Assembly (NCBI RefSeq): GCF_913054185.1
Contig: NZ_CAJXIV010000018.1
Location: 1 to 49,735 of the forward strand
Source: an uncultured Shimia sp.
GTDB lineage: Bacteria > Pseudomonadota > Alphaproteobacteria > Rhodobacterales > Rhodobacteraceae
DNA: 49,735 nt
Direction of reading: 5' to 3'
The notes beneath the pieces were generated by a model. That model made no database searches, had not been told where the DNA came from, and saw only the letters and a list, made by a program, of their open reading frames with translations. The position numbers and the translations under genes were made by a program. Shown here piece after piece: positions 24,729 through 33,366 of the stretch (its first letter is position 1; the number at the start of each line of letters is the position of its first letter).

Positions 24729-26570
24729 TTACTCAGCGGCTTCGTCCGCATTCAGGAAGCCACCAGATTGGCGGGCCCAGAACCCGGCATAGAGGCCGTT
24801 CTGCGCCAAAAGCTCCCCATGGCTGCCCTGCTCAACAATACGCCCTTGATCTAGAACCAGAATACGGTCCATCTCGGCAATTGTGGACAGGCGGTGCGCA
24901 ATCGCAATCACGGATTTGCCCGCCATCATGCCATACAGCGTGCGCTGAATGGCGGCTTCGACCTCGCTGTCCAAAGCACTTGTTGCCTCGTCCAACAGCA
25001 GTATCGGCGCATCTTTCAGGATTACACGTGCCAAAGTGATACGCTGACGCTGTCCGCCCGAGAGTTTTACACCGCGCTCGCCAACATGAGCATCATATCC
25101 TGTGCGCCCCTGTGGATCTTCGAGATCCAGGATGAACTCATGCGCCTCTGCTTTCTTTGCCGCCGATATCATTTCGGCATCTGAAGCATTCGGATATCCG
25201 TATAGCAGGTTGTCACGAACAGACCGGTGCAGCAGCGAGCTGTCCTGTTGCACCATGCCGATCAGGTCGCGCAGGCTGTCTTGTTTGACCGTGGAAATAT
25301 CTTGGTCGTCTATCAAGATACGCCCTTGTTCGGTGTCGTAGAACCGCAGGAGAAGTTTCACCAACGTGGATTTGCCAGCGCCAGATCGACCAATCAGGCC
25401 AACCTTTTCACCTGGGGCGATGGTGAGGGAGATGTTGTCCAACCCGCCGCTGTTACGGCCATAGTGGTGCGACAGGCCCTCAAGCTCAATTTTGCCCTTG
25501 GTGAAGGTCAGCGGCTTTGCATCTTTGGAATCAACCAAATCAATGGGTTGCGCAATGGTTTCCATACCTTCGGCCACCACACCCAACTGACGGAAGAAAG
25601 AGGTCAGCGCCCACATGATCCAGCCGGTCATGGCGTTCAAACGTAGGCTCAAAGCCGTGGCCGCAGCCACCACCCCAACGCTGGCCTGACCCTGCATCCA
25701 TAGCCAAATGGCCCAGCCAACAACACTCACGATCAACACGCCGTTGAGCATGACCAACATCACGTCCATCAGAGTGAAGATGCGCATCTCCGCCTGAAAG
25801 GTTTCGCGTGAGTATTCAATGGCTTCTTTGGCGTAATCCAGCTCGCGCCTGTTGTGGGCAAAGAGCTTCACGGAATGGATGTTGGTGTAGGCGTCCACAA
25901 CCCGCCCGGTGACTTGAGAACGAGCGTCCGAGGCTTTTTGCGAGGCGGGGCCCACACGTTTCACGGTCCATTTCACCAGGAATCCATAGAGCACCAGCCA
26001 GCCCAACATGGGCAGCACCAAGCGCGGGTCAGCATCCGCCAGAAGGATGGCTGCACCAACGACGTAAGCGATGGAGAATGTTATGGCGTCAAATACCTGA
26101 AACACCGCCTCGCCGGCAGCCGGCGGGGTCTGCATAATCCGATTGGCGATGCGGCCGGGGAAGTCGTTTTCAAACCAGCCAACTGATTGACGCAAAACAT
26201 GTTTATGAGCCCGCCAGCGGATCAATGTGCCGAAGTTTGGCAACAGTGTATTGTTGAGCAGCAGTACGTCAAAGGCCTGCAACGCGGGGCGCAGGAAGAG
26301 CACAAAGAGGATCACCAAAATGAACTCGGTGCCGTGGTCCGCCCAGACCTGGGAGGGATCACCGCTCAACAGGTCCACGATACGGCCCATATAGGCGATC
26401 AGGCCGATCTCTACAGCGGCCACGATGACCGACATTATTGTAGCAAAAACAAAGACTTTTCGGAACGGTTGCGCATAGTCGCGCATAAACGGCCACAGCT
26501 TGGTAGGAGGCGCGTCTACTTCGTCATAGTCGCAATAGGGGTCAACAAGGGTCTCGAAAAACTTGAACAT
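24729..26570 (-). CDS. ABC exporter (fused permease and ATPase)
   Basis: 613 residues from ATG 26570 (MFKFFETLVDPYCDYDEVD). AGGAC lies 6-7 nt upstream; a longer form starting 51 nt earlier lacks a good ribosome site. About six membrane helices (residues 35-330) include WFENDFPGRIANRIMQTP, typical of MsbA-like exporters. The ATPase has Walker A IGRSGAGKSTL, the signature LSGGQRQRITLARV, Walker B ILLLDEATSALDS, and the switch His in IAIAHRLSTI. It works as a dimer. Substrate is unknown; lipids, drugs and peptides are all possible. Confidence 0.94.
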   Translation of the reverse strand: MFKFFETLVDPYCDYDEVDAPPTKLWPFMRDYAQPFRKVFVFATIMSVIVAAVEIGLIAYMGRIVDLLSGDPSQVWADHGTEFILVILFVLFLRPALQAFDVLLLNNTLLPNFGTLIRWRAHKHVLRQSVGWFENDFPGRIANRIMQTPPAAGEAVFQVFDAITFSIAYVVGAAILLADADPRLVLPMLGWLVLYGFLVKWTVKRVGPASQKASDARSQVTGRVVDAYTNIHSVKLFAHNRRELDYAKEAIEYSRETFQAEMRIFTLMDVMLVMLNGVLIVSVVGWAIWLWMQGQASVGVVAAATALSLRLNAMTGWIMWALTSFFRQLGVVAEGMETIAQPIDLVDSKDAKPLTFTKGKIELEGLSHHYGRNSGGLDNISLTIAPGEKVGLIGRSGAGKSTLVKLLLRFYDTEQGRILIDDQDISTVKQDSLRDLIGMVQQDSSLLHRSVRDNLLYGYPNASDAEMISAAKKAEAHEFILDLEDPQGRTGYDAHVGERGVKLSGGQRQRITLARVILKDAPILLLDEATSALDSEVEAAIQRTLYGMMAGKSVIAIAHRLSTIAEMDRILVLDQGRIVEQGSHGELLAQNGLYAGFWARQSGGFLNADEAAE

Positions 26571-26897
26571 GAGAATGTCCTGAAAAAACAGTGGATTGTG
26601 CAAAATGAAGTGACTCGCCATCTCTGGCCGCCACGGCGGTCAGATTGGCTTATGAAAACCAGATCCCGCGATACATCTTGCACTCCTTCTCATGTTTGAG
26701 CTGTCGGCATGCTGGCGCAGTGTTGCGTGTGCGTCAACCTCCGATTTACCTGACCTTTGGCACGTCGGTATTGCGTCGGTAAGACGACTGTTTTGCGGAG
26801 GTGGGGGTTTTGTGGGTCGCGGATTGGGTAAACACAACGCGCGCAGGGTGTTGCCTGTTCGAGGGCGCACCGGATCATGCGATGCCAAGCCCTGGGA
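26571..26897. other. Gene-free stretch upstream of the ABC exporter
   Basis: 327 bp between cca (stop at 26898) and the exporter start, both minus strand, so it should hold the exporter promoter and leader. I see no tRNA, no clear terminator and no convincing protein gene. A frame on the plus strand from 26692 runs into cca and looks like noise. The only notable item is the tiny ORF at 26650-26676. Confidence 0.6.
26650..26676 (-). CDS. Possible 8-residue leader peptide before the ABC exporter
   Basis: AAGGAG (26688-26683) followed after 6 nt by ATG and eight codons reading MYRGIWFS, then TAA. The ribosome site is stronger than that of the exporter itself. The distance to the exporter start is about 80 nt. 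A peptide this short could arise by chance; no attenuator hairpin was recognised downstream. Confidence 0.25.
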   Translation of the reverse strand: MYRGIWFS

Positions 26898-28055
26898 TCA
26901 GGTCAGGGAGTCCAGCAATTCGGATTTGCTCAGCGAGAAGTCTGACGCGATCCAGCGTGATTCGAGGTCCTTGAGCGCTTTACCCAAAGCCGCGCCTTGA
27001 AACTGGTCAATAAGGTCAGCGGGGCGGATTGGGAACCGTGCGTCAGCGCCTGCTTGCGCGGCGGCCAGACCTTCGGACATTAGCGGCATCTCAAACACGG
27101 CGGCCCGCAACAGCAAGATTGAATTTGCCGCATCCAGACCGTGACGGTAGCCCAGCGCGCCGGGGGTTTCAGACGACTCCAATCCGTTGCGCAGTACGTC
27201 ACGGTGGCGGGCGGTCTTTTTGGAAAGCCTTAGGGACTGCGCGATACCTTCCCCACCCAAAGCCGTTAAGCGGCGGACAGGATCAATTGGCACCGCAGAC
27301 ATCTTTTCCAGATGTACCAAAGGGGCCAAGGCGCGGTCATCGGTGCCGGGCAAGATTGCGGTGAGCGCGCCGGTCTGTCGCATGGCGGCCACGGCGGGAG
27401 CCGGGTCTGGGGCGCCCATAAGCTTCAAGGTCTCGCTGCCCACACGTTCGCGGGACAGGGACGCTAGGCCGTCGATGTTGGCGGCAATCGCTGCGAGGGC
27501 TTCGGGGTCCATGCCCTCAGCAGGGTCGCCATAATACGCGTGGAAGCGGAAGTAGCGCAGGATGCGCAAGTAGTCTTCACGGATGCGGTCTTGGGCGTTG
27601 TCGATGAAGCGCAGGCGCCGGGCCTTGAGATCATCGATGCCGCCCAATGGGTCAACCACGGTGCCATCCGCGCGGGCGTACAGCGCGTTCATGGTGAAAT
27701 CGCGGCGACGGGCGTCGTCTTCGACAGTGTCAGAAAAAGCCACCACAGCCCGGCGGCCATCGGTTTCCACATCGTGGCGGAAGGTGGTGATCTCATGCGG
27801 GATGCCATCTGCCACTACCGTGATGGTGCCGTGCTCAATACCGGTTGGAATGGCATTCAGCCCTGTAGTTTTCGCCAGCTCCAAGACCCGGTCCGGCCGG
27901 GCGTCGGTGGAAATATCGATATCATTTACCGGCGCGCCCAGGAGCGCATTGCGGACACAGCCGCCAACCAGCAGTGCTTGGTGTCCATGTGTCTCTAACA
28001 TCGCGCAAACGGCCTGGGTTGGGGCGGCTGTCAGCCAATCTCCGGTGACTTTCAT
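26898..28055 (-). CDS. cca: CCA tRNA nucleotidyltransferase
   Basis: 385 residues. It adds or repairs the 3' CCA of tRNAs. The class II nucleotidyltransferase head is clear: ALLVGGCVRNALLGAPVND then DIDISTDARP with the metal-binding Asp pair, the FRHDVETDGRRA loop, and DARRRDFTMNALYA. It continues into RRLRFIDNAQDRIREDYLRI and a C-terminal helical domain. Its ATG overlaps the stop of the upstream NUDIX gene (ATGA), so it is last in the hslO-nudL-cca run. Confidence 0.95.
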   Translation of the reverse strand: MKVTGDWLTAAPTQAVCAMLETHGHQALLVGGCVRNALLGAPVNDIDISTDARPDRVLELAKTTGLNAIPTGIEHGTITVVADGIPHEITTFRHDVETDGRRAVVAFSDTVEDDARRRDFTMNALYARADGTVVDPLGGIDDLKARRLRFIDNAQDRIREDYLRILRYFRFHAYYGDPAEGMDPEALAAIAANIDGLASLSRERVGSETLKLMGAPDPAPAVAAMRQTGALTAILPGTDDRALAPLVHLEKMSAVPIDPVRRLTALGGEGIAQSLRLSKKTARHRDVLRNGLESSETPGALGYRHGLDAANSILLLRAAVFEMPLMSEGLAAAQAGADARFPIRPADLIDQFQGAALGKALKDLESRWIASDFSLSKSELLDSLT

Positions 28056-28660
28056 GTGCCTGACACCTGTTGCGCCAAACCGCGCAGAATGCGGGCTGTA
28101 GCACCCCAGATGTAATAGGGACCAAAGGGCACTGTGAAGTAGTGACGGCGTTGACCTTGCCAGCGGCGCGATTGAACGGAGAAGCGGGCCGGATCGGTCA
28201 CATGGGACAAGGGCACGGAGAAGACCTCTTCAACCTCCCCCGGCTCGGGAATGACGTCAAAAGCGTCTCTAACATGGCCCAATACTGGCGTGACGAGAAA
28301 ACTGGTGACCGTTTCATGGGTGGGCAATGTGCCGAGAACTTCAACATTTTCAGACGGCAGGCCAATCTCTTCACGCGCTTCCCGTAGGGCAGCGGCAATC
28401 ACATCCGCATCACCGTCATCCTGTTTGCCACCGGGAAAGGAAATCTGCCCCGGATGATGTTTCAGATGGCTGGCACGTTTGGTGAGTATGACGTGGGGAA
28501 TGTCCTGCTTGATCTCGATAGGCACAAGCACGCCAGCAGGGCGCAGCTTGCGGCCTTTGGGTAAAACCACATCCGGATTGAGATCAAAATCAGAAGAGGC
28601 CGCGCTATCCCGTGACAGCGCGGCCTTGATGTGTGTGAGTGGATCAGGCGCCTTTGGCAT
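28052..28660 (-). CDS. CoA pyrophosphatase-type NUDIX hydrolase (NudL-like)
   Basis: 202 residues from ATG 28660; longer in-frame starts would overlap hslO by more. The UPF0035/NudL signature is present: LTKRASHLKHHPGQISFPGG directly before the NUDIX box (DADVIAAALREAREEIGL). Members split CoA into 3',5'-ADP and phosphopantetheine. It overlaps the 3' end of hslO by 17 bp and the cca start by 4 bp, so the three genes are translationally linked. Confidence 0.9.
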   Translation of the reverse strand: MPKAPDPLTHIKAALSRDSAASSDFDLNPDVVLPKGRKLRPAGVLVPIEIKQDIPHVILTKRASHLKHHPGQISFPGGKQDDGDADVIAAALREAREEIGLPSENVEVLGTLPTHETVTSFLVTPVLGHVRDAFDVIPEPGEVEEVFSVPLSHVTDPARFSVQSRRWQGQRRHYFTVPFGPYYIWGATARILRGLAQQVSGT

Positions 28661-29648
28661 CTGTGTCCGAGGTCTTGGCCTGAAACCCAACCGTGGCCGG
28701 ATCAAGGTCATAATGCGAACCACAGAATTGGCAATCCGCCGTCACACGCCCGTTTTCCTGGGTCATCGTAGCGATGTCTTTGGCCGAGTAGATCGACAGA
28801 GATTGACGCACGCGGTCCTCAGAACAGGTGCAGCCAAATTTGACCGACTGTGCATCATACACACGGGGCGCTTCCTCATGGAACAAACGCACCAGAAGGT
28901 CGGTTGGCGGCACAGACGGGCCGATCATTTCCAGCTCTTCGACGCTGTCCAATAGGATGTTCACACGGTTCCAGTTTTCTTCGTCGTCTTCATTCAGCAC
29001 GTCTTTGGCCAACAGAAGACCACCTTCACCGCTGCCACCTTCACCGGTGACGTGAGGGCTGGCCTTGGGCATGTGTTGCAGCATGACGCCGCCTGCCCGC
29101 CAGTGCTCACCTACACCAGGCTCAACCGATTTGCCAAACTTCAAAGAGAAGCGTGTGGCCAGCTGTTCGGACTGCGCAAAATAGGCCTCGGCAGAGGCCT
29201 GAAGTGAACCACCGGTCAGGCCAGAGATGCCTTGATACGGTTTGGTGCCTTCGCCCTGATCAATCAGCACAGCAAAGTAGCCGTTGCCCAGTTGGTCAAA
29301 CGGCGCACCATCGGTCAGGCGCTCTTCGTCAAAGCTGGCATAGGCGCGTATGCGGCCCACTTCACCCTCTTTGGTTGGTGCGTAGTAATCGGTCGCAATC
29401 ATGCGCACGGGCCCATTGGTTTGCACCTGAAGTGACAGCTTCCAGCGCAGGCTGATGGTCTGGCCGATCAATGCGGTCAGCAGGGCCATTTCAGCCACCA
29501 ACGCCTCTACCGTTTCCGGGTAGGCATGTTGTTTGAGCACGCCAGAGAGCACGCCATCAAGGCGGGCCACGCGCCCGCGAATATCAGAGTTGTCCAGCTG
29601 GAACGGCAGCACTGTGTCGTCCCAGGCAATATTGCTTGCAGCTTTCAT
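28644..29648 (-). CDS. hslO: Redox-regulated chaperone Hsp33
   Basis: 334 residues. Hsp33 is a zinc-bound holdase that oxidative unfolding switches on. The redox sensor Cys are present as CTC (KFGCTCSEDRVRQSL) and CQFC (TADCQFCGSHYDLD). N-terminal motifs are also present: DDTVLPFQLDNSDIRGRVARL (given in part) and FAVLIDQGEGTKPYQG. Slightly longer than the E. coli protein, as usual in alphaproteobacteria. It is first in hslO-nudL-cca and is preceded by a -10-like CCTATATA at 29686-29694. Confidence 0.96.
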   Translation of the reverse strand: MKAASNIAWDDTVLPFQLDNSDIRGRVARLDGVLSGVLKQHAYPETVEALVAEMALLTALIGQTISLRWKLSLQVQTNGPVRMIATDYYAPTKEGEVGRIRAYASFDEERLTDGAPFDQLGNGYFAVLIDQGEGTKPYQGISGLTGGSLQASAEAYFAQSEQLATRFSLKFGKSVEPGVGEHWRAGGVMLQHMPKASPHVTGEGGSGEGGLLLAKDVLNEDDEENWNRVNILLDSVEELEMIGPSVPPTDLLVRLFHEEAPRVYDAQSVKFGCTCSEDRVRQSLSIYSAKDIATMTQENGRVTADCQFCGSHYDLDPATVGFQAKTSDTDAKGA

Positions 29649-29685
29649 GGGGTTTCCTTATCGGCCTTCCCTTGCCATACCGCGA

Positions 29686-29694
29686 CTATATAGG
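29686..29694 (-). promoter_or_regulatory. Candidate -10 for hslO, possibly RpoH type
   Basis: CCTATATAG on the minus strand fits the alphaproteobacterial heat-shock -10 (CYTATNT) and would start RNA about 30 nt before hslO. The element 17 bp upstream reads CTTT rather than the expected CTTG, so RpoH control is only a suggestion. Confidence 0.3.
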
Positions 29695-29726
29695 GCCAGC
29701 AAGGGCAGGAAAAAGGGGTTTCACAC

Positions 29727-30164
29727 ATGATACCACGTTTCGGGACACCGCCACGGAAGGATGTGCGCTATACGATGCGCCCCGGAGCCTATGCGGTTTT
29801 GCTTCAGGGCGACCAAATGCTGCTCACCCATCAGGCTGAACCCACGCCAGAATTTCAACTGCCTGGTGGCGGCATTGATCCGGGAGAAAGCCCGGTGGTG
29901 GCTTTGATGCGGGAAGTGTTTGAAGAGACCGGGTATCGCATTGCCAAGCCACGGCGCCTGGGCGCGTTCCGTCGGTTTACCTATATGCCGGAATACAACC
30001 TCTGGGCCGAGAAACTCTGTACGATTTATTTGGCCACGCCAACCCTGCGGATTGGGCCGCCAAGCGAGCCGGGACATAAGGCGGTGTGGATGGGTGTTGA
30101 GGAGGCGGTTGCGCAGCTTGGCAATGACGGAGACCGGCATTTTGCTGCACAGTTTTTGCGATAG
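29727..30164 (+). CDS. NUDIX hydrolase
   Basis: 145 residues. The NUDIX box is intact: FQLPGGGIDPGESPVVALMR then EVFEETGY. The N-terminal PRKDVRYTMRPGAYAVLLQG and AEKLCTIYLATPTLRIG are family-like but do not identify a substrate. It is divergent from hslO with a 78-bp gap and ends 6 bp from the convergent receiver-phosphatase. It could clean up oxidised or alarmone nucleotides; substrate unknown. Confidence 0.9.
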   Translation: MIPRFGTPPRKDVRYTMRPGAYAVLLQGDQMLLTHQAEPTPEFQLPGGGIDPGESPVVALMREVFEETGYRIAKPRRLGAFRRFTYMPEYNLWAEKLCTIYLATPTLRIGPPSEPGHKAVWMGVEEAVAQLGNDGDRHFAAQFLR

Positions 30165-30170
30165 AACGAG

Positions 30171-31463
30171 TTAGCCGCCGCGATACTCCAGCAAGATGCC
30201 GGAGACATCATCTGGGAACCCTTTGCCGCCGGAGAACTCATCAAGCTTCCAGACCATAGCTTGCAACGTGTCCTCAAGGTCGTGACCGGCCAGATCGACC
30301 ATCAAAGCCTCAAGACCTTCTTCCCCCAGCAATCCATTGCCGGTGTCCGGGCATTCGGTCACACCGTCTGACAACAGGAATAGGCGGTCGCCTTTGTTGA
30401 GGTCGATGCTGAACTGCGAGAACTCGGCCCCTGGGATCAGACCCACCGGCAATCCGCCAGGGCCCTCTTGCTCAATGGAGCCATCGGCACGTTGGATCAC
30501 GGGATGCGGATGACCGGCCTGTGCAAGGATGACGTGTCCGGTGGCGAGATCAACATCGGCGAGCAGCATGGTGAAGTAATGCTCGGTTTCCATCTCGTCG
30601 AGGATGATTTCGTTAAGACGGGCAACAACTTCGGCGGGCGGAAGATGTGTTGTGGTGCCGTCTGGCAGCACGTGCATCGCCACATTATGTTCCGGAGATG
30701 TCGCGGATAAGTAGCCCGCGAGACGCGCGGTAATCAACGCAGAGCTGATTCCATGGCCCGACACATCGATTGCATACAAACCGATTCGCGTGTCGCTAAT
30801 TTTGTAGTGACCAACCAAATCGCCGCCTACATGGCCGGAAGACTGCAGCAGCAGAGAGACCGCCGCACGATCAAAATCTTTGAACCGTTCGGGCACAAGA
30901 GATTGCTGCAGCTTCTTGGCGGCGAGCAAGTCGTTATCCAGCGAGTCATACAGGCGCTGAAGCTCATCCAGCGTTTCAGAGATCACTTTGTTCTTGTCGG
31001 TGAGTTCGCGCTCCATGCGCAAAATCCGCTCCGCCGCGGAGATCCGCGCACGCAGCTCGTAGCCGTTGACCGGCTTGGTTAGGAAATCATCCGCTCCGGC
31101 GTCAAAGCCTTGAGCAACCTCAGTTTTTTCACTCTTGGAGGTCAGAAGAATGAAGTAGCCGTAGGTGTCTGCGCTGAGTTCACGGAAGGCGCGGCAGAAT
31201 TCCAGACCCGACATGCCGGGCATCATCCAGTCTGACAGAACGAGATCCGGCAGCTCTTCGCGACAGATGTCGAGCGCTTCCTGGCCCGAGGCCGCCTCGA
31301 TCACTTCATAGCCATCCCGTTTGAGCGACAGGCTCAAAATACGGCGCTGCACGCGGCTGTCATCCACCAACAACACACGCTTGATGACGCCGATATCAGG
31401 CGCCTCATTACTCTCAATAGATTGAACAGTGTTGGTCGACAAACTTCCCTGACCTTCGCTCAA
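30171..31463 (-). CDS. Response regulator with PP2C-type (SpoIIE/RsbU) phosphatase output
   Basis: 430 residues from TTG 31463; the start is uncertain because no clear Shine-Dalgarno is seen. The receiver domain (about residues 27-150) has VLLVDDSRVQRR (Asp34-35), phospho-acceptor Asp78 in LVLSDWMMPGMSG, Thr/Ser in LLTSKS, and Lys130 in FLTKPV. A helical linker (about 145-190) leads to a SpoIIE-type phosphatase: SSGHVGGDLVGHY, IDVSGHGISSALI, LLSDGVTE and PDDVSGIL. Such proteins dephosphorylate anti-sigma antagonists in partner-switch pathways. No anti-sigma genes are nearby; the divergent neighbour is a lone Hpt protein. Confidence 0.92.
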   Translation of the reverse strand: MSEGQGSLSTNTVQSIESNEAPDIGVIKRVLLVDDSRVQRRILSLSLKRDGYEVIEAASGQEALDICREELPDLVLSDWMMPGMSGLEFCRAFRELSADTYGYFILLTSKSEKTEVAQGFDAGADDFLTKPVNGYELRARISAAERILRMERELTDKNKVISETLDELQRLYDSLDNDLLAAKKLQQSLVPERFKDFDRAAVSLLLQSSGHVGGDLVGHYKISDTRIGLYAIDVSGHGISSALITARLAGYLSATSPEHNVAMHVLPDGTTTHLPPAEVVARLNEIILDEMETEHYFTMLLADVDLATGHVILAQAGHPHPVIQRADGSIEQEGPGGLPVGLIPGAEFSQFSIDLNKGDRLFLLSDGVTECPDTGNGLLGEEGLEALMVDLAGHDLEDTLQAMVWKLDEFSGGKGFPDDVSGILLEYRGG

Positions 31464-31607
31464 GTTTTGACTTCTTTCGTAACATAACTATGGTCTTGCT
31501 ACTTAACATGCCGTCAAAAGTAAAAATGAGATAGTTCAAATTTTATCGTCTAGGATTTGTTAACACTTTTCTGCCACTGTGTAGGGGTGAATAATGAGGA
31601 AATGCCC

Positions 31608-31931
31608 ATGATTGACTGGGAACGAGTGGAAGAACTGCGCGACGAAATCGGCGCAGAAGATTTTGGCGAAGTGGTAGAGCTTTTTCTTGACGAAGTTGAG
31701 GAAGTGATTTCCCGACTGCGTGACAATCCAGATATCTCCAACCTCGAAGCGGACCTGCATTTCCTTAAAGGCGGCGCATTGAACCTTGGGTTTCGGACGT
31801 TTTCGCAACTTTGCCAAGCAGGCGAAGCGGCCGCGGCCGCCGGAAAAGGCGACACGGTGGATGTTCCTGCGATCCTCACATCTTTTGAAGACAGCAAAGG
31901 CGTGTTTGCGCAAAAACTCGCCGCCGCCTGA
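31608..31931 (+). CDS. Stand-alone Hpt phosphotransfer protein
   Basis: 107 residues from ATG 31608, with GAGGA 7-8 nt upstream. A single histidine phosphotransfer domain: acidic N-terminal helices (RVEELRDEIGAEDFGEVV), then HFLKGGALNLGFRTF, with His51 as the site of phosphorylation. The canonical form is HxLKGSxxNLG. It would shuttle phosphate between a hybrid kinase and a receiver. It is divergent from the receiver-PP2C gene, so the receiver at 30171-31463 is the natural candidate partner. A terminator-like hairpin follows. Confidence 0.9.
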   Translation: MIDWERVEELRDEIGAEDFGEVVELFLDEVEEVISRLRDNPDISNLEADLHFLKGGALNLGFRTFSQLCQAGEAAAAAGKGDTVDVPAILTSFEDSKGVFAQKLAAA

Positions 31932-31992
31932 AAGAGAGCCCCCTGATATTGCCAGATACGGCACGCTCCGATCCTAGAGCCTCAGTGATCGA

Positions 31993-32027
31993 CCTAAGCT
32001 TCCGCTTAGGCCGGTCTTTGTTTCTTT
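31993..32027 (+). terminator. Terminator of the Hpt gene
   Basis: CCTAAGC, 4-nt loop TTCC, GCTTAGG, then six bases and a T-rich run (TTTGTTTCTTTT). The spacer between stem and T run makes it weaker than the others. Confidence 0.55.
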
Positions 32028-32077
32028 TGACTCAGGGTTGGCCGCCGGTGGCATCCAAAGGGTGCGATGCGGTAGCG

Positions 32078-33316
32078 CTAAAGTACAAATTGTCCCAGCG
32101 TTTCGTCATTGGTGATGTCGGTAAAGGTCATGCCGGCGGCTTCGATCCGCTCAAACAACGCCTCAAAGTTCTGCGGCGACTTAGTTTCAATACCAATCAG
32201 AACCGATCCAAAATTGCGGGCTGATTTCTTAAGATACTCAAAGCGCGCGATGTCGTCTTCTGGACCCAAAGTTTCCAAAAAATCACGCAGGGCTCCTGGA
32301 CGCTGAGGCATGCGCAGAATGAAGTATTTTTTCACACCGGAATAGCGCTGCGCCCGTTCTTTGACCTCAGGCAAACGTTCAAAATCGAAGTTGCCGCCCG
32401 AAGTCACGCAAACCACAGTTTTGCCTTTGATCTGATCCGCCACATCAACAAGCGCGTCCACGGCCAAGGCGCCGGCGGGCTCAAGCACGATACCTTCGAC
32501 ATTCAACATCTCCAGCATGGTGGCGCAGATGCGGTCCTCGGATGCGGACACCACAATTTGCGGGTCCATGCTGGCAAGACGGGCAAAGGTTTTGTCGCCG
32601 ATGCGGGCCACCGCGGCCCCGTCCACAAAGCTGTCGACATGCGCCAAGGTGGTTGGTTCACCAGCCTCTAAGGCCGCGGCGAGACTCATGCCGCCTTCTG
32701 GCTCCACCAATGTGTAGCCCAGCGCATCCTCAAAGTAGCTGTAAACGCCAGACGACAGGCCACCCCCGCCCACAGGGAGAATAATATGGTCTGGCACGCG
32801 GCCAAGTTGGTCTTCAATTTCCACGGCCACCGACGCTTGGCCTTCAATCACGTCTTCGTCGTCAAACGGAGACAGGAAAGCCGCGTCAACTTCAGCGCAA
32901 TAGGTTTGCGCAGCCGCCAACGTGTCGTCAAAATAGTCGCCCACCAGGCGGATTTCGACGTTGTCGCCGCCAAACACCTGCGTCTTGAAGATCTTCTGTT
33001 GAGGGGTAGTGACCGGCATGAAGATCACGCCCATCACGTCAAAATGCTTGCACATATAGGCCACACCCTGAGCGTGGTTGCCCGCGCTTGCGCAGACAAA
33101 GATGCGGTGCTCCGGGTTCTCTTTGCGTACTTTGCGCATGGCATTAAACGCCCCGCGCAGCTTGTAAGACCGCACAGGTGTGAGGTCTTCGCGTTTGAGC
33201 CAGATATCGGCACCAAAACGGGCGGAGAGGTGGGCATTCAGCTGCAGAGGCGTGGCGGGGAAAACGCTGCGCATGGCGGCTTCGGCAGTGCGGGCACATT
33301 TACGAAATTCGCTCAT
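32078..33316 (-). CDS. ilvA: Threonine ammonia-lyase (threonine dehydratase)
   Basis: 412 residues, the short form with one regulatory ACT-like region. It deaminates threonine to 2-oxobutanoate, the first step to isoleucine. PLP-binding Lys52 is in RSYKLRGAFNAM, the phosphate loop in PVGGGGLSSG, and substrate contacts in CASAGNHAQGVAYMCK. The C-terminal regulatory part begins after KYFILRMPQRPGALRDFLE and continues to the end. AGGGCAC lies just before the ATG. It is transcribed in the same direction as, and 50 bp after, the membrane protein gene at 33367. Confidence 0.95.
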   Translation of the reverse strand: MSEFRKCARTAEAAMRSVFPATPLQLNAHLSARFGADIWLKREDLTPVRSYKLRGAFNAMRKVRKENPEHRIFVCASAGNHAQGVAYMCKHFDVMGVIFMPVTTPQQKIFKTQVFGGDNVEIRLVGDYFDDTLAAAQTYCAEVDAAFLSPFDDEDVIEGQASVAVEIEDQLGRVPDHIILPVGGGGLSSGVYSYFEDALGYTLVEPEGGMSLAAALEAGEPTTLAHVDSFVDGAAVARIGDKTFARLASMDPQIVVSASEDRICATMLEMLNVEGIVLEPAGALAVDALVDVADQIKGKTVVCVTSGGNFDFERLPEVKERAQRYSGVKKYFILRMPQRPGALRDFLETLGPEDDIARFEYLKKSARNFGSVLIGIETKSPQNFEALFERIEAAGMTFTDITNDETLGQFVL

Positions 33317-33366
33317 GTGCCCTGAGTGGCCGAAGCCGGAGGGTTTGGCAAGGGGAAGGTCCTAGA

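Noticed and set aside
26692-27000. Plus-strand frame (102 codons) entering the cca 3' end
   Set aside because: No ribosome site, Cys/Gly/Arg-rich random composition, overlaps cca coding sequence.
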